Shown here: positions 6,966 through 12,947 of the stretch, piece by piece
How the letters are laid out: every line of letters begins with the position of its first letter
How positions within the stretch are numbered: the stretch's first letter is position 1
The notes under the pieces: generated by a model
What the model was told of the DNA's origin: nothing
Databases searched by the model: none
The model's input: the letters and a program-made list of their open reading frames with translations, nothing else
Assembly: GCA_946405645.1 (NCBI GenBank)
Contig: CAMJHW010000029.1
Location: 1 to 12,947, forward strand
Direction: 5' to 3'
Source: an uncultured Bacteroidales bacterium
Lineage (GTDB): Bacteria; Bacteroidota; Bacteroidia; Bacteroidales; UBA932
Length of the DNA stretch: 12,947 nt
Made by a program: the position numbers and the translations under genes

Positions 6966-8603
6966 ATGAGAAAAACCATATGCATTGCGCTGGCGGCGCT
7001 GATGGTCGCCGGCACTGTTTCCGGACAGTCAAAGGTGTCCGAAGGCTCGAAAAGCTTCAAGCTCGGCCAGTGGGTCGAGATCCAGAACGGAATACTCAAG
7101 GAGTTGAACCGCGTGTACGTCGATTCGCTGCCGCTGGACCGCATCCAGCGGGTGGGCATCGACGCCATGCTCGACGACCTCGATCCTTATACCCAGTATA
7201 TCCCCGAGGAGGATGAGGAAGACCTCGAGATGCTCCTCAATAAGTCCTATGGCGGTTTCGGAGCCGTCATCTACAAGCCGGACAAGGAATCCAACGTGAT
7301 AGTCAACGAGCCCTACAAGGGATCTCCGGCCGACAAGCTCGGGTTCCGCTGCGGAGATGAAATCACGGCCATCGACGGCGTGCCTGTCCAGGGCCTGACC
7401 GCCGCCGAGTGCACTACGAAGATGAAGGGCAAGCCGGGAACTTCTGTGGTGTTTACCGTCAAGAAGGTCTATACCGGAGAAATCAAGGACGTCACCGTAG
7501 TGCGCGAGCGCATCAAGCTTCCCGACGTGGAATATGCGGGGATGCTCGATGACGGCACCACCGGCTATATCCTCCAGTCGGGATTCACCGAAGGAGTGGC
7601 CGCCGATGTGAAGGCCGCCGTGCAGCGCCTAAAGGCCCAGGGCATGCAGAAGCTTGTCCTGGACTTGCGCAACAACGGTGGCGGCCTGCTCCAGGAGGCA
7701 GTCAACATCGTCTCGATCTTCGTTCCCAAGGGCTCGGTCGTCGTGACCGCCAAGGGCAAGGATGACCGCTCCTCGCTCGAGTACAAGACCACGACGGACC
7801 CCGTAGATACTCAGCTGCCCGTCGTGGTGCTGGTCAACTCCGGCACGGCATCCTCTTCCGAGATCGTGGCCGGCGCGCTGCAGGATTTCGACCGCGCCAC
7901 CATCATGGGCTCCCGCACTTACGGAAAGGGCCTGGTGCAGTCCATCCGCCCGCTCCCTTACAACGGCAAGCTCAAGGTCACCACTGCCAAGTACTATACC
8001 CCGTCCGGCCGCTGCGTGCAGGCCATCGACTACTCGCGCCGCAACGAGGACGGGTCCGTAGGACACATCCCGGACTCGCTCACGCGCGAGTTCAAGACCG
8101 CCCACGGCAGGACTGTCCGTGACGGCGGAGGCATAACTCCGGACGTCACCCTCAAGAACCAGGAGTACAGCCGGCTGACCTACTCCGTCGTAATGAGCGG
8201 CATCGTGGAGCAGTATGCGCTGGAGTTTGTCCGCAAGCACCCCGCCATCGCTCCCTTGAAGGAGTTCCGGTTCACGGATGCCGATTACAAGGACTTCGTG
8301 GAGTTCGCCAAGGGCAAGGAATTCGACTATCGCTCCAGCGCCAAGACCTATTTCGACCAGGTCAAGCGCGAGCTCGAATCAGACGGACTTGCCGAGAGCA
8401 TGAAGGAGCAGATCGAGGCCCTGGACAAGGCCATCGACATGGACAAGGAGACATTCCTGAACCTGAAGAAGGATGAGATCATCCCCTTCATCGAGGAGGA
8501 GATCGTCGTCCGCTATTATTTCCAGGAAGCCGGCATAGAGGTACGCCTGCGCACCGACGAGCAGCTCAAGGAAGCCCTGGAAAAACCTCTTATCCAGATA
8601 TAG
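6966..8603 (+). CDS. C-terminal processing protease, S41 family (CtpA/Prc-like)
   Basis: Periplasmic serine protease that trims or degrades envelope proteins from their C termini. I take the ATG at 6966 because it opens a clean signal peptide (MRKT, then a hydrophobic stretch to VSG, cleavage near residue 20). The frame stays open to an ATG at 6894, but that would bury the signal peptide behind 24 polar residues and lies before the promoter-like box. The 545-residue protein has LDPYTQYI near 70, a PDZ domain (about 85-180; GDEITAIDG), and the S41 core with DLRNNGGG. The Ser-Lys dyad is S296 (in GTASSSE) and K321 (in YGKG), spaced 25 apart as S452/K477 in E. coli Prc, with Q325 at the third catalytic place. 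A charged helical tail follows (about 420-545). A dipeptidase gene starts 7 bases later, so both likely work on the envelope from one transcript. Confidence 0.93.
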   Translation: MRKTICIALAALMVAGTVSGQSKVSEGSKSFKLGQWVEIQNGILKELNRVYVDSLPLDRIQRVGIDAMLDDLDPYTQYIPEEDEEDLEMLLNKSYGGFGAVIYKPDKESNVIVNEPYKGSPADKLGFRCGDEITAIDGVPVQGLTAAECTTKMKGKPGTSVVFTVKKVYTGEIKDVTVVRERIKLPDVEYAGMLDDGTTGYILQSGFTEGVAADVKAAVQRLKAQGMQKLVLDLRNNGGGLLQEAVNIVSIFVPKGSVVVTAKGKDDRSSLEYKTTTDPVDTQLPVVVLVNSGTASSSEIVAGALQDFDRATIMGSRTYGKGLVQSIRPLPYNGKLKVTTAKYYTPSGRCVQAIDYSRRNEDGSVGHIPDSLTREFKTAHGRTVRDGGGITPDVTLKNQEYSRLTYSVVMSGIVEQYALEFVRKHPAIAPLKEFRFTDADYKDFVEFAKGKEFDYRSSAKTYFDQVKRELESDGLAESMKEQIEALDKAIDMDKETFLNLKKDEIIPFIEEEIVVRYYFQEAGIEVRLRTDEQLKEALEKPLIQI

Positions 8604-8610
8604 CCCATTT

Positions 8611-9369
8611 ATGGAGAGACTCGGTTACAGGTTCTGGCTGGCGGCGGGCATCCTGTTCGCCATTCCCTTTGTCATCAATTTGATGAGGAGTCCGAAGACT
8701 GCGCCTGAGATGGACAGCAGCGGGTTCGTCAACCTCACCGACGTCGTCCCTGACGCCATCATCGAGGCCAGGTATTTCGGCACATACAACTTCGTGGGAG
8801 CCCGCATCGACGGGTACCTGGAGCCGACGGCCTTGATGACACGCGAAGCGGCCGAGGCCCTCAGGGCCGTCAGCGACGAAGTCGTCAAGCAGGGATACCG
8901 CCTCAAAGTCTATGATGCCTATCGCCCGCAACGAGCGGTGGACCACTTCGTCAGATGGGGAAAAGACATCGCCGACACACTGATGAGACAGTATTTCTAC
9001 CCCCATGAAGAGAAAGCCTATCTGTTTGAGCGCGGGTATATAGCCGAGACCTCAGGCCATACGCGCGGATCCACCATAGACCTGACCCTGTTCGACATGG
9101 CTTCGGGAAAGGAACTTGACATGGGAGGAGTGCACGACTGGTTCGGCATCGAGAGCCACCCCGATTACGGCGGCAATCCCGACACGGGAGAATACACCGG
9201 CGATGCCGATATCACCAAAGAGCAGTTCTGCAACAGGATGATCCTGCGCAGGGCTATGCTCAACCACGGTTTCAAGCCCTACGATTGCGAGTGGTGGCAC
9301 TTCACCCTCATCGACGAGCCTTATCCCGACACCTACTTCAATTTTCCTTTGAAGACGCTGGAACGATAG
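8611..9369 (+). CDS. Membrane-anchored D-Ala-D-Ala dipeptidase (VanX/DdpX, peptidase M15D)
   Basis: Zinc dipeptidase predicted to split D-Ala-D-Ala. The zinc and catalytic set of VanX is complete: H150 and D157 in SGHTRGSTID, E227 and H230 in EWWH, and R105 in YDAYRP. Spacings of 7 and 3 match H116/D123 and E181/H184 of VanX. Unlike cytosolic VanX, the 252-residue protein starts with a hydrophobic segment (residues 8-25) without an evident cleavage site, so it is probably anchored with the enzyme outside the inner membrane. The loop DMGGVHDWFG differs from the MGTxFD pattern usual in VanX. No D-Ala-D-Lac ligase, vanH or two-component system is nearby, so a role in vancomycin resistance is not supported; use of D-Ala-D-Ala released from peptidoglycan is more likely (inference). 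Its 3' end overlaps the convergent U32 gene by 32 bases. Confidence 0.9.
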   Translation: MERLGYRFWLAAGILFAIPFVINLMRSPKTAPEMDSSGFVNLTDVVPDAIIEARYFGTYNFVGARIDGYLEPTALMTREAAEALRAVSDEVVKQGYRLKVYDAYRPQRAVDHFVRWGKDIADTLMRQYFYPHEEKAYLFERGYIAETSGHTRGSTIDLTLFDMASGKELDMGGVHDWFGIESHPDYGGNPDTGEYTGDADITKEQFCNRMILRRAMLNHGFKPYDCEWWHFTLIDEPYPDTYFNFPLKTLER

Positions 9370-10615
9370 GTTCCCTTTCCACCCATAGATAGAGTTTGTC
9401 GCCCCGGCGGAGACGTTCTCCGCCCGGAAGGGCGACCGAGCAGGCGACACCCTTTGCGACTTCCTGCACGGGTTGGTAGTCCACACGGATGTCATCCGCA
9501 GTGAACTCCACTACACCCGTACTTGGGCCTATCACGATGCAGCTGTCGCCCGAATGCAAAGGCGCCGACTCCACCTGGATCTCGGCGACGCCTATTCTGG
9601 CGAACCAGTTGGTGACCTTGCCGCAATAGACCTTGTTGCGCTTGGCCTGGCTGCCATAGACGGCGCTCCACTGGCCCATATACGCCCCTTGATAATACCC
9701 GTCCCAGAAGCCGCGGTTGAACACCTCGGCGAGCTGCTCCTTGAGGGAGGCTGCGAGCTCCGGCGTGTACGTGTCGTCGCAGACGGCATCGGCGGCGCGC
9801 CGGTAGCAGGCCGCGCAGCGCTTCACATATTCAGCGCTGCGCGCCCGACCTTCAATCTTGAACACCTTCACCCCGGCCTCGACGATCTTGTCCATAAAAT
9901 CGATCGTGCAAAGGTCCTTGGGGGACATCAGGTATTTGTTGTCGACCACGAGGTCGAAGCCGGTCTCCTCGTCGGTGAGATGGTAGCCGCGCCTGCACAC
10001 TTGCAGGCAGGCGCCGCGGTTGGCGGAAGTCCCGTACTCGGCGAGGGACAGATAACATTTGCCGCTGACGGCCATACAAAGAGCACCGTGAGCGAACATC
10101 TCTATGCGTACAAGCTCTCCGGACGGTCCGGTTATCCCTTCGCGGGCGATGAAGTCATGGATCGCACGAACCTGGTCGAGCCGCAGCTCACGCGCCAGTA
10201 CGACCACGTCGGCGAACTGAGCATAGAAACGCAGCGACTCGACGTTGGAGATGCTCAGCTGCGTGGAGATATGCACCTCCAGGCCTATCCGTCGGGCATA
10301 AAGGATAGCCGCCATGTCCGAGGCGATGACGGCGTCGATGCCGGCCTGCTTCGCCAGGTCCAGCACCCTCCGCGCCTCGTCCATTTCCTCATCGTAAAGT
10401 GTGATGTTCAGGGTCATATAACCCTTGATGCCGTTTTCACGGCAGATGCGCATTATCTCCGGCAGATCCTCCGCCTTGAAATTGTTCGCGGAATGGGAGC
10501 GCATGTTCAGGTGGCCGATACCGAAATAGACCGAGTCGGCACCGCCCTGGACCGCGGCCGCGAGGCACTCGAAATTACCCGCAGGGGCCATTATCTCAAG
10601 CTCGGACCTTTCCAT
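9338..10615 (-). CDS. U32-family protein (YegQ/TrhP- or RlhA-like, Fe-S RNA hydroxylation)
   Basis: The 425-residue protein starts with the family's MAPAGNFECLAAAVQGGADSVYFG-type barrel strand (from residue 9) and contains the U32 signature EMFAHGALCMAVSGKCYLS at 172-190. Four cysteines, C180, C187, C203 and C207, match the cluster ligands of the E. coli homologues. Although listed as peptidases, characterised bacterial members TrhP (YegQ) and RlhA act in prephenate-dependent hydroxylation of tRNA U34 and of 23S rRNA C2501. I cannot decide between these from sequence alone; size and the C-terminal beta-barrel-like region (about 330-425) are nearer TrhP than the longer RlhA. It starts 6 bases after the polyprenyl synthase in the same direction, so one transcript is likely. 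Its last 32 bases overlap the dipeptidase gene on the other strand. Confidence 0.88.
   Translation of the reverse strand: MERSELEIMAPAGNFECLAAAVQGGADSVYFGIGHLNMRSHSANNFKAEDLPEIMRICRENGIKGYMTLNITLYDEEMDEARRVLDLAKQAGIDAVIASDMAAILYARRIGLEVHISTQLSISNVESLRFYAQFADVVVLARELRLDQVRAIHDFIAREGITGPSGELVRIEMFAHGALCMAVSGKCYLSLAEYGTSANRGACLQVCRRGYHLTDEETGFDLVVDNKYLMSPKDLCTIDFMDKIVEAGVKVFKIEGRARSAEYVKRCAACYRRAADAVCDDTYTPELAASLKEQLAEVFNRGFWDGYYQGAYMGQWSAVYGSQAKRNKVYCGKVTNWFARIGVAEIQVESAPLHSGDSCIVIGPSTGVVEFTADDIRVDYQPVQEVAKGVACSVALPGGERLRRGDKLYLWVEREPIVPASSKEN
9398..9436. repeat. Nested inverted repeat near the convergent gene ends
   Basis: Inner arms GGCGGAGA (9406-9413) and TCTCCGCC (9417-9424) pair perfectly around a 3-base loop. 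Outer arms GTCGCC (9398-9403) and GGCGAC (9431-9436) also pair, across small internal loops. It begins 28 bases after the dipeptidase stop and lies within the C-terminal codons of the U32 gene. There is no T-run on either side, so it is not a standard intrinsic terminator; it could protect or help end the dipeptidase transcript. Confidence 0.5.
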
Positions 10616-10621
10616 AGAATA

Positions 10622-11602
10622 CTATTTTGCGCGGGAGACGAGCGAGTCAGCGAAGCGGCGGAGCATCTCCATCCGCACTGCATTGACATTGACCTTCAAG
10701 GCAGCGTCCATCGCGAGGGTAGTGAGACGGGCGACTTCGTCGCGGGCGTCGTCATCCACACCCAGACGGTTATAGATATCCTTTACCGCAAGGATCTTGG
10801 CAGCCTTCTCTTCATCGGTGTCCGAAGGCATGGCCATGGCCTCGAAAATCTCTTCCTTGTCCTCGGCCTTCTCGAGGGCGCGGGTGATCAGCCAGCTCTT
10901 CTTGCCGTTGACGATGTCGCCGCCGATAGGCTTGCCGAAGACCTTCTCGTCGCCGTAGGCGTCGAGGTAGTCGTCGGCGACCTGGAACGCCAGGCCGAGC
11001 CTGTAACCGTAATCGTACAGGAAATCCGCATCCACGTCCGAAGCTCCGCCTATCAGGGCGCCGATCTTGGCCGAGCAGCCCAGCAGAACGGCGGTCTTAA
11101 GCCCTATCATCTTCATATAGTCCTCCATCGGGACCTGAGGGAACTTTTCGAAGTCCATATCCATTTGCTGGCCTTCGCAGACCTCCATCGCAGTCCTGGT
11201 GAAAAGCTCCATCACCTTCCCGTGCACCCGTTCGGGCGTCATCGCAATGCGACGGTAGCTGTCGATGTTCATCACGTCTCCGGAGAGAATGGCGGTGTCC
11301 TCGTTCCACTTCTTCCAAACGGTCGGCATCCCCCTGCGGAGGGGCGAACGGTCCATGATGTCGTCGTGGATGAGGGTAAAGGAGTGGAACACCTCCAACG
11401 CCAGCGCCGGTTCCACGATCTCATTGTAAAGGTCGTCCTTGAAAATGGAATAGGTAAGGATGCAGAGCTTGGGCCGGATGCGCTTCCCCCCGATCGAAAT
11501 CATATAGCGCAGAGGGTCGTACAACCCTGCAGGAACGGCCGGGAACTCGATCTCTTCGAATATCTCCTTCACCGTCCTGTTGATGTATGCTTCGGAAATC
11601 AT
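10622..11602 (-). CDS. Short-chain polyprenyl diphosphate synthase (farnesyl/geranylgeranyl type)
   Basis: Trans-prenyltransferase that condenses isopentenyl diphosphate with an allylic diphosphate in isoprenoid synthesis. From the ATG at 11602 it has 326 residues: GGKRIRP (38-44), first aspartate-rich motif DDIMD (80-84) with RRG (89-91), KTA (169-171) and second motif DDYLD (210-214). The open frame runs on upstream to 12376, but that part is antisense to rsgA and has no family similarity; the chosen start follows a promoter box and gives the normal N terminus. The first motif is DDxxD without the two-residue insert of typical bacterial farnesyl synthases, and F75 occupies the fifth place before it, a pattern linked to C15-C20 products. 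The exact chain length is inference. It is followed 6 bases later by the U32 gene. Confidence 0.92.
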   Translation of the reverse strand: MISEAYINRTVKEIFEEIEFPAVPAGLYDPLRYMISIGGKRIRPKLCILTYSIFKDDLYNEIVEPALALEVFHSFTLIHDDIMDRSPLRRGMPTVWKKWNEDTAILSGDVMNIDSYRRIAMTPERVHGKVMELFTRTAMEVCEGQQMDMDFEKFPQVPMEDYMKMIGLKTAVLLGCSAKIGALIGGASDVDADFLYDYGYRLGLAFQVADDYLDAYGDEKVFGKPIGGDIVNGKKSWLITRALEKAEDKEEIFEAMAMPSDTDEEKAAKILAVKDIYNRLGVDDDARDEVARLTTLAMDAALKVNVNAVRMEMLRRFADSLVSRAK

Positions 11603-11623
11603 GCAAGTCTGAGATTTGTACTG

Positions 11624-11631
11624 CAAAGATA
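11624..11631 (-). promoter_or_regulatory. Putative -7 box for the polyprenyl synthase-U32 unit
   Basis: The reverse strand reads TATCTTTG followed by CA, a very typical Bacteroidota -7 element (TAnnTTTG). It lies 21 bases before the ATG at 11602, giving a leader of about 15 bases. A -33 TTTG is not evident. Confidence 0.6.
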
Positions 11632-11643
11632 AGTATTTTTCCG

Positions 11644-11651
11644 TATTTTTG
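11644..11651 (+). promoter_or_regulatory. Putative -7 box for rsgA, 5 bases from the start codon
   Basis: TATTTTTG matches TAnnTTTG and ends only 5 bases before the rsgA ATG at 11657. Transcription from it would begin at or very near the start codon. A TTTG at 11615-11618 is 25 bases upstream, longer than the usual 19-21 spacing. Confidence 0.45.
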
Positions 11652-11656
11652 CGGAG

Positions 11657-12655
11657 ATGAAAGGAGAAGCGACAGTTGTTAAGAATGCCGGCAGCCACTA
11701 CCTGCTGAGCTGCCTGCCGGAGTGGGACCTGTTCCCGGCCGTGCTGCGCGGCCGCATCCGGCTCAAGGGGAGCACCGCCACCAATCCCGTGGCGGTCGGC
11801 GACCGCGTGAGTTGGGAGTGGGACGGCGCCGGCGGACCCGAAGGGGCTGAGCCGGCGGGGGCCGGCGCGGCCTTCGCGGAAGGCTCCCGGCCGACGCCGG
11901 AGCATCCGGCCACCATCACGCAGGTGCACGACCGGCGCAACTACGTCATCCGCCGCTCGACCAATCTCTCGCGGCAGGCCCACATCATCGCCGCCAACGT
12001 AGACGAAGCCTTTATCATCGTGTCGCTGTATTTCCCCGAGATCAAGCTGCCGTTCCTGGACCGCATCCTCGTCACCTGCGAGGTATATAATGTTCCAGTG
12101 ACCATAGTCCTGAACAAGGTGGACCTCTACCGGGAGTTCGCCGTCGATCAGATAGAAGATTTCAAGAGGATATATAAAGGGGCGGGCTACCGCGTCATCG
12201 AGACCTCGGCCCGTACGGGCGAGGGCATCGACGCGCTGCGAGCCGCCATCGGCACACGAGTCTGCCTGCTGTCCGGAGAGTCCGGCGTGGGCAAATCCTC
12301 CATCATCAAGGCTCTCGACCCGGAACTGGACCCCAAGGTTGGAACCATTTCCATAGCGCACCTTCAGGGTAAACACACCACCTCATTATACGAGATGTAC
12401 AGGACCTCCGACGGAGCTTGCATAATCGACTCCCCCGGCCTTCGCGGTTTCGGCCTGGTGGATCTCAAAAAGGAAGAAATCGCGCTCTATTTCCCCGAGA
12501 TGCTCAAAGCGTCGCGCGAGTGCCGTTTCACTCCCTGCACGCACACTCACGAGCCGGGCTGTGCCGTTAAGGCTGCCGTAGATGAAGGCCGCATCAGCGC
12601 GGAGCGGTACAATTCTTACCTCGGAATGCTCGAGGAGGACACCAAATTCCGTTAG
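11657..12655 (+). CDS. rsgA: Ribosome small-subunit GTPase RsgA
   Basis: Circularly permuted GTPase that checks late 30S ribosomal subunit maturation. Domain order is typical: an N-terminal OB fold (MKGEATVVKNAGSHYLL onward, VAVGDRV at 45-51), then GTPase motifs in permuted order: G4 NKVD (153-156), G5 SAR (184-186), P-loop GESGVGKSS (207-215), switch GKHTT (238-242) and G3 DSPG (258-261). The C-terminal zinc site is C289, C294, H296 and C302. At 332 residues it is longer than relatives because residues about 57-84 form a Gly/Ala/Pro/Glu-rich insert within the OB domain where others have a short turn. The start codon is firm because the OB strand begins at once. A MATE transporter gene follows 9 bases after the stop. 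No Shine-Dalgarno leader is visible, and the promoter box nearly touches the ATG. Confidence 0.95.
   Translation: MKGEATVVKNAGSHYLLSCLPEWDLFPAVLRGRIRLKGSTATNPVAVGDRVSWEWDGAGGPEGAEPAGAGAAFAEGSRPTPEHPATITQVHDRRNYVIRRSTNLSRQAHIIAANVDEAFIIVSLYFPEIKLPFLDRILVTCEVYNVPVTIVLNKVDLYREFAVDQIEDFKRIYKGAGYRVIETSARTGEGIDALRAAIGTRVCLLSGESGVGKSSIIKALDPELDPKVGTISIAHLQGKHTTSLYEMYRTSDGACIIDSPGLRGFGLVDLKKEEIALYFPEMLKASRECRFTPCTHTHEPGCAVKAAVDEGRISAERYNSYLGMLEEDTKFR
11822..11908 (+). other. Low-complexity GC-rich insert within rsgA
   Basis: These bases encode the Gly/Ala/Pro/Glu-rich stretch at about residues 56-84 of RsgA. They hold a repeated GCCGGCG (11851 and 11861) and a perfect hairpin GCCTTC-GCG-GAAGGC (11870-11884). 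The base composition is more extreme than the flanking OB-fold codons, as expected for slippage or a small inserted palindrome. Confidence 0.55.
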
Positions 12656-12664
12656 TCCTCCCGT

Positions 12665-12947
12665 ATGAACTCCCTTAACAAGGAAATACTGCGCCTGGCC
12701 ATACCCAGCATCCTGGCAAACATCACCGTTCCCATCGTGGGAATGGTGGATATAGCAGTGGCGGGACACTTGCACGGAAGCGAACTGTTCACAGCCGCCG
12801 CCTTCATCGGCGGCATCTCCATAGGTTCGATGCTATTCGACCTCCTGTACTGGAACTTCGCTTTCCTGAGGGTGGGGACCGGCGGGCTGACCGCCCAGGC
12901 CTTCGGCCGGGGCGACCGGCGCGAGTGCGCCCGCATCCTGATGCGGG
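12665..12947 (+). CDS. MATE/DinF-type efflux transporter, N-terminal fragment cut by window
   Basis: First 94 residues of a multidrug and toxic compound extrusion transporter in the inner membrane, normally about 440 residues with twelve helices driven by Na+ or H+. The start MNSLNKEILRLAIPSILANI leads into the first helix and the family's D-x4-GH segment (VDIAVAGHL, about 28-36). The second helix follows (about 43-65), and then FLRVGTGGLTAQAFGRGD, which resembles the DinF branch. The ATG at 12665 lies 9 bases after rsgA in the same direction, so readthrough from the rsgA transcript is likely. No Shine-Dalgarno sequence is seen. The substrate cannot be predicted. The frame is open to the window edge and the rest is missing only because the window ends. 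Confidence 0.88.
   Translation, partial: MNSLNKEILRLAIPSILANITVPIVGMVDIAVAGHLHGSELFTAAAFIGGISIGSMLFDLLYWNFAFLRVGTGGLTAQAFGRGDRRECARILMR

Noticed and set aside
8611..9369. A vancomycin-resistance locus
   Set aside because: Only a VanX-like dipeptidase is present. There is no vanH, vanA-type ligase, vanS or vanR in the window, and the protein appears membrane-anchored.
9473..11632. A 719-codon open frame on the plus strand
   Set aside because: It is antisense to the U32 and polyprenyl synthase genes, both of which have full catalytic or cluster motifs. Its translation is rich in His, Val, Arg and Asp with no recognisable domain. GC-rich codon use leaves the opposite strand free of stops.
11603..12376. 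A 258-codon N-terminal extension of the polyprenyl synthase frame on the minus strand
   Set aside because: It runs antisense through rsgA and has no family similarity. The synthase starts normally at 11602, just after a promoter-like box.
1..12947. CRISPR arrays, tRNA or rRNA genes, insertion sequences, phage or defence islands
   Set aside because: No regularly spaced repeats, cloverleaf-like sequences, transposase or integrase motifs were seen. Gaps between genes are under 80 bases and every long gene is a housekeeping type.

Overview
The window is a gene-dense, GC-rich piece of a chromosome from a member of the Bacteroidota, probably Bacteroidales. An Alistipes-like or uncultured gut lineage would fit the base composition, but the sequence alone does not settle the genus. 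The clues are promoter-like boxes of the Bacteroidota form TAnnTTTG in nearly every real intergenic gap, weak or absent Shine-Dalgarno sequences, and protein versions I associate with this phylum (a tandem pair of 205-residue deoxynucleoside kinases, a RecO without zinc finger, a 545-residue CtpA, and a polyprenyl synthetase with an uninterrupted DDxxD motif). I see no insertion sequence, phage gene, CRISPR array, tRNA or rRNA. Every long gene belongs to a known housekeeping family.

Layout. From 1 to 4268 three genes run leftward as one tightly coupled unit: a glyoxalase-II-like metallo-beta-lactamase-fold hydrolase, uvrA, and a uridine-kinase-type nucleoside kinase cut by the window edge. 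The first two overlap by 8 bases and the last two share ATGA. A 77-base gap (4269-4345) with promoter-like boxes on both strands separates these from a rightward series: two paralogous deoxynucleoside kinases, an XTP/dITP pyrophosphatase (rdgB) and recO (4346-6887). After a further promoter box come a C-terminal processing protease (CtpA type) and a membrane-anchored D-Ala-D-Ala dipeptidase of the VanX family (6966-9369). These converge on a leftward pair, a short-chain polyprenyl diphosphate synthase followed by a U32-family protein (9338-11602); the dipeptidase and U32 genes overlap tail to tail by 32 bases. A 54-base divergent gap then leads rightward into rsgA (ribosome small-subunit GTPase) and the start of a MATE/DinF-type efflux transporter, which runs off the window.

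How the genes work together. The left half is themed on nucleotides and DNA integrity: salvage of nucleosides (nucleoside kinase, two dNKs), cleaning of the nucleotide pool (RdgB), excision repair (UvrA) and recombinational repair (RecO). The right half is cell-envelope and translation housekeeping. I found no clearly new multi-gene system. The most informative observations are the opposite base-pocket residues in the two tandem dNKs, the missing half of a UvrA zinc module, a short nucleoside kinase without the N-terminal module I expect in this family, a Gly/Ala/Pro-rich insert in RsgA, a promoter box almost touching the rsgA start codon, and a nested hairpin inside the convergent gene overlap region. 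Several very long antisense open frames are composition artefacts and are not annotated.
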